A stretch of 64,000 nucleotides of DNA from Streptomyces sp. NBC_01341 (GCF_035946055.1 NZ_CP108364.1:434001-498000), one strand, 5' to 3'. Shown: positions 34,682-43,471, numbered from the stretch's first letter. A program made the numbers and translations. The notes: generated from the letters alone by a model not told the origin.

Positions 34682-35077
34682 CGTTGCACGTGCATTTGCC
34701 TGCGGATTGAGGCGACGGCCGGCTCCCGGCCATGGCGTTGGGGGTGTCCTTGCCTCTCGCCTCGCCGGGGTCGGCCGAGTTCCCCGAAGGATTCACGCAC
34801 AATCTCGGCGCGGAGCCATTCGGCCTGCGCCTTCCCGGGGTCCGCACGGGAGAGCCGACTGCGCACACGCACCCGACGCCGTGCGATTCCGGCCAGGGTG
34901 TCTCTGTGCGTCGACCGCGCGTGAGAAGGATTCTCCGCGACGCGTCCCGGAGAAACGGGCCGGTGTGCCGCGCGGATTCGGCGCGCATGACATGGATCAC
35001 GCCCGAACGGCGAACTTCCACGCCCCGGCAGTCTCGTGTCGTTGTAGAAGCCCCTTCTACACGATGCGGAGCCCTCC
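34682..35077. other. Intergenic with operator-like palindrome
   Basis: 396 bp without a supported gene. Its right end holds the palindrome listed at 35043-35061, and the rest shows nothing recognisable. Confidence 0.4.
35043..35061. promoter_or_regulatory. Palindrome TGTAGAAG-CCC-CTTCTACA
   Basis: A perfect 8-bp inverted repeat with a 3-bp spacer, 16 bp upstream of the hydrolase start codon. It fits a TetR- or ArsR-like operator; no regulator gene is adjacent. Confidence 0.55.
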
Positions 35078-35785
35078 ATGAGCACCGATGCGATTCCGGC
35101 CTCTCCCGACCCGCTCTCTCCCGGCACCCACTCCTTCGATGTCGGTGGCATCACCCAGCGCTATCACGTGCACGGCAGCGGCCCGGTGTGTGTGGCCCAC
35201 CCCGGAGGGCCCGGCATGCACTGGGCCTATCTGCGTGCACCCGCCCTGGAGAGGCACCTGACCATGGTCTACGTGGAGCCGATCGGGACAGGAGCTTCGG
35301 GGCGTCTCCCGTCCCACCCGCACGGATACACCCGAGACCGCTACAGCCGGTTCCTTGAGCTGCTGATCAACAATCTGGGCGTACGGCGGGTACACCTCCT
35401 GGGGCACGCGCACGGTGCGCTCGTCGCCGCCCATCACGCGGTGCACCGTCCCGCGCGGCTGGCGGGCGTGGTGCTCCACGAGGGAGCGCCGGCCTCCGCG
35501 AGCGACGCGGTGCGGACCACCTGCGTCTCCGGGCTCGACGAGGACCTCACCCCGGACACCACCGACGATCGCGTCTCCCTGAAGGGCCTGACGGTTCCGG
35601 CGCTGGTCATCGTGGGCAGCCCGGACGTCAGCCGTGGTCCTGGCTGGGGCAGGGAGGTCGCCGAGGTGATACCGGACGCGCGGCTGTTGGTGCTGGAGGA
35701 CAGCGCGCGCGTGGAGCACATCGGGGAAACAGCGTCGTTCACGCGCGCGGTCCGCGATTTCGTCCAGGATGCGCCCACCCGCTAG
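35078..35785 (+). CDS. Alpha/beta hydrolase with altered nucleophile
   Basis: A 235-residue alpha/beta hydrolase-fold protein resembling proline iminopeptidases. The oxyanion strand is VAHPGGPGMHWAYL and VEPIGTGASGRLP follows. The nucleophile elbow reads LLGHAHGALVA, with Ala111 where the catalytic Ser (GxSxG) is expected. A late Asp (VGSPDVS) and His (VEHIGET) are kept. The lid region is shorter than usual. The protein may be inactive, a binder, or a pseudoenzyme. Its stop codon TAG is formed by the TA target plus the first base of the IS630 structure; without the IS it would end in TAA. Confidence 0.75.
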   Translation: MSTDAIPASPDPLSPGTHSFDVGGITQRYHVHGSGPVCVAHPGGPGMHWAYLRAPALERHLTMVYVEPIGTGASGRLPSHPHGYTRDRYSRFLELLINNLGVRRVHLLGHAHGALVAAHHAVHRPARLAGVVLHEGAPASASDAVRTTCVSGLDEDLTPDTTDDRVSLKGLTVPALVIVGSPDVSRGPGWGREVAEVIPDARLLVLEDSARVEHIGETASFTRAVRDFVQDAPTR

Positions 35786-35825
35786 TGCTGCTCCGCGTTA
35801 ATTCGTGGAGGGGTGTTGGTCAGGC
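35785..35825 (+). repeat. IS630 left terminal inverted repeat
   Basis: A 41-bp sequence starting GTGCTGCTCCGCGTTA that matches the reverse complement of 38646-38686 with only one clear mismatch (A/G after GCGTTA). It overlaps the stop codon of the accessory gene. Confidence 0.85.
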
Positions 35826-36191
35826 GGGCTGGTCGCCGAGGTAGAGGTAGCAGGCGCAGTCGAGGCAGTCTTCTGGGCTGCCGAAGGGCAGTCCGGTGGG
35901 CAGGAAGTTGTCCTCGTACTTGTCTCGGCTGGCCAGGTACAGGGCGAAGCCCCAGGTGTGCAGCACGCCGGTGAAGCGCAGGCGGCAGAGAGGGATCTGC
36001 TCGCCGTCCTTCAGTTCGCCTCTCACGTAGGCGAATCCGGTGCGGAAGCGGACCTCCACGCGGGCCAGGTGCGGCCAGCGGTCCTTCGTGCGGGCGTTCA
36101 GGCGAACGTGCAGGTGGTGCTGCATCGAGTCGGGTGGGTTCTTCGGCACGACCCCATCCTGCCCGGTTCGCAGCCGAGCCGCCATGATCAT
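35820..36191 (-). CDS. IS630-associated accessory protein, unknown function
   Basis: A 123-residue protein lying antisense to the transposase gene, with its stop inside the left inverted repeat. The sequence is well behaved: VVPKNPPDSMQHHLHVRLNARTKDRWPHLARVEVRFRTGFAYVRGELKDGEQIPLCRLRFTGVLHTWGFALYLASRDKYEDNFLPTGLPFGSPEDCLDCACYLYL. I know similar hypothetical proteins from Streptomyces but no function. It starts within a palindromic ATGATCATCGATCAT stretch shared by divergent starts of accessory and transposase genes. It looks like a passenger gene of the element. Confidence 0.65.
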   Translation of the reverse strand: MIMAARLRTGQDGVVPKNPPDSMQHHLHVRLNARTKDRWPHLARVEVRFRTGFAYVRGELKDGEQIPLCRLRFTGVLHTWGFALYLASRDKYEDNFLPTGLPFGSPEDCLDCACYLYLGDQPA

Positions 36192-36476
36192 CGATCATGG
36201 ACGTAGGCAGACAACCGGGCGGAGCGGTCGCGGCGGTTGCCCTGACCTTGGGGGAGACCGTGCGCAGGCCGCTGGAGCGGCTGGTCGCGTCAGCGAAGGC
36301 GCAGGTCCGTGAAGTCCTGCGGGCCCGGATCGTGCTCGCTGCCGCCGACGGCCTGGCCAACGCGGAGATAGCGCGCGAGCTGGACCTTGCCGTCAACACG
36401 GTGCGCAAGTGGCGCGGCCGCTTCGCCGAGCACGGCGCAGAAGGCCTGAAGGACGCCGGGCGCCCGGGCCGCCCCA
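36146..36476 (+). repeat. 331-bp direct repeat, left copy
   Basis: It matches 37895-38225 over its full length without gaps and with only a handful of substitutions. It covers the accessory-gene start, the divergent promoter and the N-terminal transposase domain. Confidence 0.9.
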
Positions 36477-36520
36477 CAGCACCACAGCACCACAGCACCA
36501 CAGCACCACAGCACCACTGA
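36197..36520 (+). pseudogene. IS630 transposase, truncated after N-terminal domain (copy 1)
   Basis: MDVGRQPGGAVAAVALTLGETVRRPLERLVASAKAQVREVLRARIVLAAADGLANAEIARELDLAVNTVRKWRGRFAEHGAEGLKDAGRPGRP is a complete IS630 helix-turn-helix region. At 36476 the sequence turns into an 8-bp tandem repeat (TAPQHHSTTAPQHH) and stops. The whole DDE domain is missing. Confidence 0.8.
36476..36515 (+). repeat. Five tandem copies of ACAGCACC
   Basis: Five perfect 8-bp units begin exactly where the direct repeat shared with copy 2 ends. This suggests slippage or end-joining at a rearrangement point. Confidence 0.9.
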
Positions 36521-36786
36521 CGAGCCTGCACCAGACCCGGGCCACCGTAAGCCACTACAACCGGCGCGGCGACTCCCTGCCTACCCGCCTACGTCCCTGG
36601 CGACAACCCGAGCAGAACCGACCGGACGAACCTGACGGCGCCGAACCCCGACGACACGTCTGCGCGTACCTCAACCCGGGCCTCGGGACCACCGGCTCAC
36701 CCCCGGCGGCAGGCGCGTTGTACCGTCCACTGGCCGGAAGTTGAAACATCCGGATGGTCTTGGGTCACTTGAGCAGGGAAATAGCG

Positions 36787-38016
36787 ATGACGCGGATACC
36801 GTTCAGCGGCGAGGTTTTGATTGATCACCGTCAATTGTACGTGGAGAGTGATCCGGACAGGTTCGACGTCGGTCTTCACGACGCTTTCGCAGGCCAGCAG
36901 GCCGGGTTGTGCGGCGCGGTCACGCCGGGATTCATGTTCCTCACGACGGGTCTCCGCTATGGCGACGTGGGGTTCACGGTCGAAGTACACGAAGGATCAC
37001 CACTGTTGGATCTGTCGTGGGAGGAGATCGTGGAGGTCTCCTTTCGGCCGTTGTCGCCACGCACCGAGCTTCTGACCTGGTCGGGAGAAACGGTGTGCGA
37101 CCTCGGCCTCCAACAGATCGACTACCGGGTCCGATACTGCGCCTCCGGGATGGAGGAAGCGGCGGCGGCAGACGACCGGGGGGACGACGAACCACCGCTG
37201 GACCGTTACCTCCTCCAATTCTGGCCGGCTCCGCCGCAGCCTGCCCGGGTGGTCAAGCAGACCACCGAGGTGGCCGCCCGCTGGCACCGAATGAGGCAGG
37301 GACTGTCCGAGGAACAGGAGGAGGCGGAGCGCCTGGCCTGCGAGGAAGCAGAGTGGGGTGGCCGGCCGCCGAGCGAGGCCCTTCGGCGTATCGAGAGGGA
37401 AGTCCGCGACGGTGTTCTGAGGTTTGATCCGACGTTGGTGCACGCAATCGACGTGGCAGGAGCCGAATGTCAGCGTGCCGTGGCCGGGCTGGTGGCCCGG
37501 AGCGCCTGTACCGTGGCCGGCATCGCGGAGCTGGACTGGGTCGCGCCAGCGCTCAAGGACCTGGAACAGGTCCGGCCGTTGTCGGCGCCCTTCGACGACG
37601 ACGAAGGAGCGTGGGAACTGGTTCGCACGGACCGGCGTGTCCCATGGCGCACGGCGCGTGAGGCCGTTCCTCCGTCTCAGCGGCCCAGTTCGGACCAGAG
37701 CGTGATATTCCAGCCTCACTTGGCTCTTGCCGTCGTGTTCGCCGCGGCGCAAGAGGATCCGCTCAGAGCCGCCCTCCGCGCCGTGTCCAGCGGAATCACC
37801 ACTTTCGGTGAGGCATACCGGGATCTTCTCGACGAAGTGTGGGCTGCACTCCCGGAACGGGATCGCAGCCGGCCTCGGCCAGGCGCGTCCGGATGCACGA
37901 CCCCATCCTGCTCGGTTCACAGCCGAGCCGCCATGATCATCGATCATGGACGTACGCAAGCAACCGGGCGGAGCGGTCGCGGCGGTTGCCCTGACCTTGG
38001 AGGAGACCGTGCGTAG
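36787..38016 (+). pseudogene. Host-type hypothetical gene truncated by IS630 copy 2
   Basis: ATG 36787 (AGGGA upstream) opens about 370 genuine codons: SGEVLIDHRQLYVESDPDRF, DAFAGQQAGLCGAVTPGFMFLTTGLRYGDVGFTVEVHEGSPLLDLSWEEIVEVSF, and EEAEWGGRPPSEALRRIEREVRDGVLRFDPTLVHAIDVAGAECQRAV. The last part resembles uncharacterised Streptomyces proteins. From 37895 the frame is IS DNA (SGCTTPSCSVHSRAAMIIDHGR to the end), so the natural C-terminus was replaced. Whether the hybrid protein is made or works is unknown. The first 266 bp after copy 1 are non-coding. Confidence 0.6.
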
Positions 38017-38225
38017 GCCGCTGGAGCGGCTGGTCGCGTCAGCGAAGGCGCAGGTCCGTGAAGTCCTGCGGGCCCGGATCGTGCTCGCTGCCGCCGACGG
38101 CCTGGCCAACGCGGAGATAGCGCGCGAGCTGGACCTTGCCGTCAACACGGTGCGCAAGTGGCGCGGCCGCTTCGCCGAGCACGGCGCAGAAGGCCTGAAG
38201 AACGCCGGGCGCCCGGGCCGCCCCA
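37895..38225 (+). repeat. 331-bp direct repeat, right copy
   Basis: Right partner of 36146-36476, same length, ending where the deleted transposase of copy 2 continues with CCCCAAGATC. Confidence 0.9.
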
Positions 38226-38651
38226 AGATCTGCGACGACCGGGTCCGCGAGGCGATCGTGGCCGCCGCAACCAGCGCGCCGACGCGCCCGGCGGCCACCT
38301 GGACCCACCGGGCGATCGCCGAGCGGGTCGCGAGCGCCGTCTTAGCGGCGATTTCGCCTTCCCAGGTCGGACGTGCTGGACAACGGCTCCTCGCACACCG
38401 CCAAGCACACCAAGGTGTGGTTCAAGGCCCATCCGCGCTGGACAGCGCACTTCACCCCGCCCCACGCCTCCTGGCTCAACCAGATCGAACTGGTCTTCTC
38501 CGCCCTGACCCGCAGCGTCCTGCGACATGGCGACTTCACCAGCCGCGACGACCTCATCGACAAGCTCGACACCTACGTCATCAACCGCAACGAGACCGCG
38601 AAGCCCTTCCGCTGGACCTACGAGGGCACCCCACTCAAGGAAGCAGCCTGA
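37946..38651 (+). pseudogene. IS630 transposase with internal deletion (copy 2)
   Basis: The N-terminal domain (as copy 1) continues to GRPKICDDRVREAIVAAATSAPTRPAATWTHRAIAERVAS. Near 38345 the frame breaks and resumes in another frame at VLDNGSSHTAKHTKVWFKAHPRWTAHFTPPHASWLNQIELVFSALTRSVLRHGDFTSRDDLIDKLDTYVINRNETAKPFRWTYEG, the C-terminal DDE end. About 150-170 residues, including the first catalytic Asp, are missing. It is inactive. Confidence 0.85.
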
Positions 38652-38686
38652 CCAACACCCCTCCACGAACTAACGCGGAGCAGCAC
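38646..38686 (-). repeat. IS630 right terminal inverted repeat
   Basis: A 41-bp end complementary to 35785-35825, following the transposase stop codon and flanked by TA (38687-38688). Confidence 0.85.
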
Positions 38687-38951
38687 TAAACCGGGAGACA
38701 CACAGCTCAAGGAACCGACCTTGCACCGAGTACGCCGGGTCTGCGCGTCCGGTCATCCGACTGCGCAGACCGTGTGGCCCGCCCGCTTCGCCACCCCGGC
38801 CGTCGCTTCTCTCGCCGCTCCGGCACTCAGCCGGGAGCGGCCCCCGGTCGGGCTGATGGGGTGGCCCGTGGCCCGGTGCGCGCGCGTCGCCTGACAGACG
38901 TAGCGCCCGGAGGAGAGGGTGACCCGTCGCCAGTCGGCAATGGAGGGACCT

Positions 38952-40013
38952 ATGACAGTCGGCCGAATCGGGATGGTCGTGCACGCGGGACGCAAGGAGG
39001 CCGTGGCCGCCTGTCGGAGCGTTCGCGCCTGGTGCACGGAACAAGCCGTGCAGTGCACCGACATCGATGTGTGGCAGGACAGCGGCCGGCACAGCGCCCG
39101 GGAGGAGATCGAAGCCGCCGGCGACCCCGACCTGATCGTCACCCTGGGGGGCGACGGCACCTTCCTGCGCGGTGCGCGACTGGCCTCCGAGAACGATGCG
39201 CTCGTACTGGGGATCGATCTGGGCCGCGTCGGGTTCCTGACGGAGGTGTCGGCCGCGGCCGTGCGCTCGGCGCTCGACGCGGTCCGCGACGGTGACCTCG
39301 AGATCGAGCGGCGCATGCTGCTGACTCTGCGTGCTTCCCGGCCGCTGGAGATCCCGCCGGAGATGGACACGCTCCTCTGTTACGGCCGAGGCCCTCTCCT
39401 GCCTCCGCCCCGGGTGCGCGACGACTGCGAGACCGGCAACGAGTGGGGAGTCGCGCTGAACGTCACCGCGCTCAACGACGTCGTCCTGGAGAAGCTCGCC
39501 CGGGACCGGCAGGTCTCGGTCGGCGTCTACCTGGCCGGCCGGCTTCTGGCGTCGTACTCCGCCGACGCACTGCTGGTCGCCACACCGACGGGTTCGACCG
39601 CCTACAGTTTCGCCGCGGGCGGCCCCGTCGTCTCACCCCGCGCCGAGGGGCTGATCTTCACACCGGTCGCTCCGCACATGGCCTTCAACAGGTCGGTCGT
39701 GGCTGCCCCGGATGAGCCCATCGCCCTGCGGCTGCTCGAACGCTCGGGCCAGGCCGCGGTCAGTGTCGACGGACAGCTGCGCGGCGTACTCGATCCGGGC
39801 GACTGGATCGGCGTCTATGCCGCCCCTCAACGGCTTCGCTCCGTGCGACTGGGACCGATGGACTTCTACGGGCGTCTGCGCGAGCGGATGAACCTCACCG
39901 ACGCTCCCGCCGCTCTCGCCGACGGGGAGGCTGCTCCGCTGTGGCCACAGACGACGCCTCCACCCCCGGATCTGGCACACCTGGCGATGCCGACCTATCC
40001 GGCAGCGCGGTGA
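38952..40013 (+). CDS. nadK: NAD kinase
   Basis: A 353-residue NAD(+)/NADH kinase making NADP(H). The GGDGTFLRGARLA motif (Asp base) is near residue 68, NEWGVALNVTALNDVVLEK near 170 and VATPTGSTAYSFAAGGPVVSP near 215. An insertion (RASRPLEIPPEMDTLLCYGRGPLLPPPRVRDDCETG, about 115-150) and a proline-rich tail make it longer than the usual housekeeping enzyme. Streptomyces often carry a second copy, and this is probably it. ATG 38952 follows GGAGGG. Confidence 0.85.
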   Translation: MTVGRIGMVVHAGRKEAVAACRSVRAWCTEQAVQCTDIDVWQDSGRHSAREEIEAAGDPDLIVTLGGDGTFLRGARLASENDALVLGIDLGRVGFLTEVSAAAVRSALDAVRDGDLEIERRMLLTLRASRPLEIPPEMDTLLCYGRGPLLPPPRVRDDCETGNEWGVALNVTALNDVVLEKLARDRQVSVGVYLAGRLLASYSADALLVATPTGSTAYSFAAGGPVVSPRAEGLIFTPVAPHMAFNRSVVAAPDEPIALRLLERSGQAAVSVDGQLRGVLDPGDWIGVYAAPQRLRSVRLGPMDFYGRLRERMNLTDAPAALADGEAAPLWPQTTPPPPDLAHLAMPTYPAAR

Positions 40014-40228
40014 CCGAGGCCGCCGATGCCCACATCCCCGGAAGACGGCACGTGTTCACTGATGACCCAAAGGAGTGGTCCACCGGCCTTACGGCGCAGG
40101 GAGCGGGCATGTCGGCCACCGCCTGGTATTGAATTTCTTCCTACTTACAGAAGATGACTGGGTTACCCACCCGCAGGAGCGGAGCACCTGTCGCGAGAGA
40201 GCTCCTCATCTGAGAAACAGGTGCGGCC

Positions 40229-41494
40229 GTGCGGTTCAGGAAATGGTTCGAGCGCCTCCGTACCAAGGAGAAGGAATCGCGGGAGCGGCCGGAGGCCGGA
40301 CCGGCCGCCGACCTGAGAGCCACTGCGCAGTCGCCGTATCCCGCACCTCGTGCGCGTGTCAGGCCTGAGCCCGCAGCGACCGTGATCCCGTGGGGGCTTC
40401 GCGTGGCGGCGGAGGCCGGGTGGCGCCTTCTCATCATCGCGGCGGGCCTGTGGGTGCTCGGTCAGGTCATCAGCGCTGTCCACGTCATCGCACTCGCGCT
40501 GGTCGCAGCGATCCTCATCACAGCGCTTCTCCAGCCGACGGTGGCCCGCCTCAACCGACACGGCGTGCCCCAGGGATTCGCCACGGCTCTGACGGCGCTC
40601 TGCGGTTTCGTCCTGCTGGCCCTGGTGGGATGGTTCGTCGTCTGGCAGGTGATGGACAACTTCGACGATCTGTCCGGTCGGCTCGAGGACGGCGTCGACA
40701 ACCTCAAGCGCTGGCTGGTCGACAGCCCTTTCCACATCACGGAAAAGCAGATCGACAGCGCCACGGACAGAATCGGCAAGAGCATCAGTTCCAGAACCGG
40801 GCAACTGACCGACGCCGGCATCCAGGGCTTCACTCTTGTCCTGGAACTGCTCGCCGGAGTCCTGCTGACCCTGTTCTCCACGTTGTTCCTGCTCTACGAC
40901 GGGGCACGCATCTGGGCCTGGAGCCTCAGGCTGGCTCCCGCCGCTACCCGCCCGGCGCTCCACGGTGCCGGACCGCTTGCCTGGCACACCCTGACCGCGT
41001 ACGTCCACGGCACCGCCGCCATCGCGTTCATCGACGCGGCCTGTATCGGCCTGGGAATCTACATCCTCGGAGTCCCGCTCGCCCTGCCGCTCGCCGTCAT
41101 CATCTTCGCCGCCGCGTTCGTACCGCTGGTGGGAGCGGTGGTGTCGGGAGCGCTGGCCGTCGTTGTCGCCCTTGTCGCCGAGGGCGTGTTCAAGGCGCTC
41201 CTGGTCCTGCTCATCGTGCTCGCCGTGCAACAGCTCGAGGGTCACATCCTCCAGCCGTTCATCCTCGGCCACGCGGTACGCGTGCACCCTCTGGCAGTCA
41301 TCCTCTCGGTGGCCGCCGGTGGCTTCGTGGCGGGCATCGGCGGCGCCGTCGTCGCGGTGCCGCTCGTGGCCGTGGCCAACACAGTGATCACCTATCTGGC
41401 CCGCCACGGCGACCGGTCGGACACCCCGGCCGCCCCTGGAAGTCCGGGCGGTTCGAGCCTTTCGTCTGGATCAGACCCGGCGAGCCCAGCATGA
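40229..41494 (+). CDS. AI-2E family transporter
   Basis: A 421-residue membrane protein of the PerM/AI-2E family, whose members export small molecules or exchange Na+/H+. A charged N-terminus (residues 1-65) is followed by about eight helices in the usual pattern: two or three near 70-150, a long periplasmic or cytoplasmic helix region (FDDLSGRLEDGVDNLKRWL), then LVLELLAGVLLTLFSTLFLLYDG and the conserved C-terminal QQLEGHILQPFILGHAVRVHPLAVILSVAAGG. GTG 40229 was chosen. The gene stands alone. Substrate unknown. Confidence 0.85.
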   Translation: MRFRKWFERLRTKEKESRERPEAGPAADLRATAQSPYPAPRARVRPEPAATVIPWGLRVAAEAGWRLLIIAAGLWVLGQVISAVHVIALALVAAILITALLQPTVARLNRHGVPQGFATALTALCGFVLLALVGWFVVWQVMDNFDDLSGRLEDGVDNLKRWLVDSPFHITEKQIDSATDRIGKSISSRTGQLTDAGIQGFTLVLELLAGVLLTLFSTLFLLYDGARIWAWSLRLAPAATRPALHGAGPLAWHTLTAYVHGTAAIAFIDAACIGLGIYILGVPLALPLAVIIFAAAFVPLVGAVVSGALAVVVALVAEGVFKALLVLLIVLAVQQLEGHILQPFILGHAVRVHPLAVILSVAAGGFVAGIGGAVVAVPLVAVANTVITYLARHGDRSDTPAAPGSPGGSSLSSGSDPASPA

Positions 41495-41597
41495 TCCGAA
41501 CGAGAGGCCCTTCCGACGACGCGCCGAGGAGGCGTGGCTGCCGTCCCGCGCCCGCAAGGGAGTACGGGACAGCCCTTACCCGCCGTTCAGCGCCCCG

Positions 41598-42110
41598 TCA
41601 CGCTTCCGCGCGCTTCGGCAGCTTCCACCCGGGGCGGGGGAAGTGGCAGGTGTACCCCTCCGGGTACTTCTGCAGGTAGTCCTGGTGCTCCGTCTCGGCT
41701 TCCCAGAAGTCACCGGCCGGTACGACCTCGGTCACTACCTTGCCGGGCCACAGACCCGAGGCATCCACATCGGCGATGGTGTCCTCGGCGATGCTTCGCT
41801 GCTCGTCGTCGAGATAGAAGATGGCGGAACGGTAGCTCGCGCCGATGTCGCCGCCCTGCCGGTCCTTGGTGCTCGGGTCGTGAATCTGGAAGAAGTACTC
41901 CAGGATGTTGCGGTAGTCGGTCACCGCGGGGTCGAAGACGATCTCGATCGCCTCGGCGTGGTTCCCGTGATTGCGGTACGTCGCGTTCGGCACATCGCCG
42001 CCGCTGTATCCCACGCGGGTTGCGGTGACGCCGGGGAGCGCGCGAATCAGGTCCTGCATTCCCCAGAAGCAGCCCCCGGCCAGCCATGCCTTCTGTTCAA
42101 CGTCGCTCAT
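41598..42110 (-). CDS. msrA: Peptide-methionine (S)-S-oxide reductase MsrA
   Basis: A 170-residue repair enzyme reducing methionine-S-sulfoxide with thioredoxin. The catalytic Cys is in [10 protein letters not shown] (residue 14). The family core [59 protein letters not shown] and [25 protein letters not shown] is complete. ATG 42110 was chosen. Confidence 0.95.
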   Translation of the reverse strand: MSDVEQKAWLAGGCFWGMQDLIRALPGVTATRVGYSGGDVPNATYRNHGNHAEAIEIVFDPAVTDYRNILEYFFQIHDPSTKDRQGGDIGASYRSAIFYLDDEQRSIAEDTIADVDASGLWPGKVVTEVVPAGDFWEAETEHQDYLQKYPEGYTCHFPRPGWKLPKRAEA

Positions 42111-42875
42111 AGCCTGTATCTCTCTTTCAACTCAGGACAATCGATGGTGGACAGCACGAAGAGCCGACCCCGCCGGATCAGCTCGGACCGTGGTCACGCT
42201 TCACGGTGACGTCGCTGGAGCACCGGGGACGAAGTCCGTGACCCCGGGGCCGTACCCGAACGACACCATCGTCTCCGCCCAGGCAAGCACGAGGCCGGGG
42301 TCGGCCCACCCGTCTCCCCCGTCCGCGCGGATCCAAAATACTCCCGCAGTCCGTTGGCCCATGGGGTGTTCGCCCGGCGGTGACACGGAGCGGGCGCCCT
42401 GGGGGCGGCTTCGCAAGCACCACATCTGCGACCAGTCCCTCCGAACCGGCATCGCACGAGAAGCCGTGATCGGACTGCTCTCCGGTCAAAGCCCGGGAGG
42501 CGCCGAATATTCCGCGCCCGGTGCCCGGCGTTCACCCGTGGGCAGATGAGACAGACGCGTCACACGACCCCGTAGATGCGCATGGCCCCGAGTTGCACTC
42601 CATCGAATACGGGAGTCCACCACCCCCGTCCCCGAACGAAGCAGGAATCGGAAGAATACGGTTCCGCGACGGCCCGGTTGCGACGTGGGCCTCGCGAGCG
42701 GGCCGAAGCGCCGGGCGCGGGTTCACCCCAACAGGTTAGTCCCGCCGTCCGTTGCCGTCATGTCGGCCGTATCCGAGGGTCGCTCGGACCGAGCGACCTG
42801 TCGCCGGGCCGCGCGCCGGCTCGGCTTCCCGGGCCCCGGCCGACCGCGGCTCGCGCAGAGGGTCGTGCCGCTGCG
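42111..42875. other. Long intergenic region
   Basis: 765 bp between msrA and the MarR gene, both on the minus strand. The only frame with reasonable codon usage is the short minus-strand frame at 42201-42452. The right half (42480-42870) shows no supported gene. Confidence 0.4.
42201..42452 (-). CDS. Small hypothetical protein or gene fragment
   Basis: An 83-residue frame whose third codon positions are roughly 80% G/C, unlike a typical shadow. The later part (GVFWIRADGGDGWADPGLVLAWAETMVSFGYGPGVTDFVP) looks like folded protein, but I recognise no family. An in-frame stop lies a few codons upstream of the ATG. It could be a small gene or the end of a decayed one. Confidence 0.35.
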   Translation of the reverse strand: MPVRRDWSQMWCLRSRPQGARSVSPPGEHPMGQRTAGVFWIRADGGDGWADPGLVLAWAETMVSFGYGPGVTDFVPGAPATSP

Positions 42876-43352
42876 TCATGTGGCGATCTCACGCAGGGCC
42901 ACCGCGAGCTTCGTGAGATCGAGGCCGGTCAGGTGATCGAGGAAGTGACGGCGGACGGCGGCCAGATTGGTCGGCCACGCCCCCTCCAGGCGTTCGAGGC
43001 CCGCCGGGGTCAGGATGGCGTTCCACCCGCGGGCGTCGTTCGTCGCCCTGACCCGCTCGAGCAGCCCTTGGCTCTCCAGCCTGGTAGCCAGCCGCGTCAT
43101 GCCGCTCAGCGACATCTCGACCGCGGCGGCGAGATCACTCATACGCAACTGCTGTTCGGGAGCCTCGGACAGGTTCGCCAGTGCCAGGTACTCCACGAGG
43201 GAGATCCGCTGTTCCCGCAGCATGTCGGCGTCGATCGCACGAGGCAGCGCGTAGATGACCCGGTTCAGCGACCGTACGACGGCCTCCTCTTCTGCGTTGA
43301 GGGGCTGGGGCGCCCGCTCAGCGGGGTTCGAATGCTGTGCGATATGTGACAT
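42876..43352 (-). CDS. MarR family transcriptional regulator
   Basis: A 158-residue winged-helix regulator: LNRVIYALPRAIDADMLREQRISLVEYLALANLSEAPEQQLRMSDLAAAVEMSLSGMTRLATRLESQGLLERVRATNDARGWNAILTPAGLERLEGAWP. It probably binds as a dimer to its own promoter and responds to phenolic or oxidative signals. It lies 188 bp from the FMN reductase gene, which is on the same strand behind a strong terminator, so they are separate units. Confidence 0.85.
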   Translation of the reverse strand: MSHIAQHSNPAERAPQPLNAEEEAVVRSLNRVIYALPRAIDADMLREQRISLVEYLALANLSEAPEQQLRMSDLAAAVEMSLSGMTRLATRLESQGLLERVRATNDARGWNAILTPAGLERLEGAWPTNLAAVRRHFLDHLTGLDLTKLAVALREIAT

Positions 43353-43471
43353 GGTCCCACTTTACTTGCTCAACGAAGAATTTGATCGCTCGCGAACCTC
43401 TGATTTACGCGCCTCGGCCGGGCCGGGCCGGGCCGCCGCGCATGATCACGCTCAGTGGGGGGGGCTGACTC

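Larger units (their letters stand above)
35785..38686. mobile_element. IS630-family mosaic (two partial copies around a trapped gene)
   Basis: The structure is bounded by one left and one right 41-bp IS630-type end, with TA on both outer sides (35783-35784 and 38687-38688). From left to right it holds an accessory gene, a transposase cut after its N-terminal domain, a trapped host-type gene, and a second copy with its own N-terminal domain, a large internal deletion and the C-terminal end. A 331-bp near-identical direct repeat (36146-36476 and 37895-38225) shows that two copies recombined or inserted nearby. Confidence 0.85.

Noticed and set aside
36476..36515. Possible CRISPR-like array
   Set aside because: The units are 8 bp and contiguous with no spacers, so it is a simple tandem repeat.
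36290..36517. Minus-strand frame with repeated LWCCGAVV units
   Set aside because: This is simply the octamer repeat and the transposase N-terminus read backwards.
39941..40132. 63-residue frame overlapping the end of the NAD kinase gene
   Set aside because: Most of it lies inside the kinase gene in another frame, there is no ribosome site, and codon usage is mixed.
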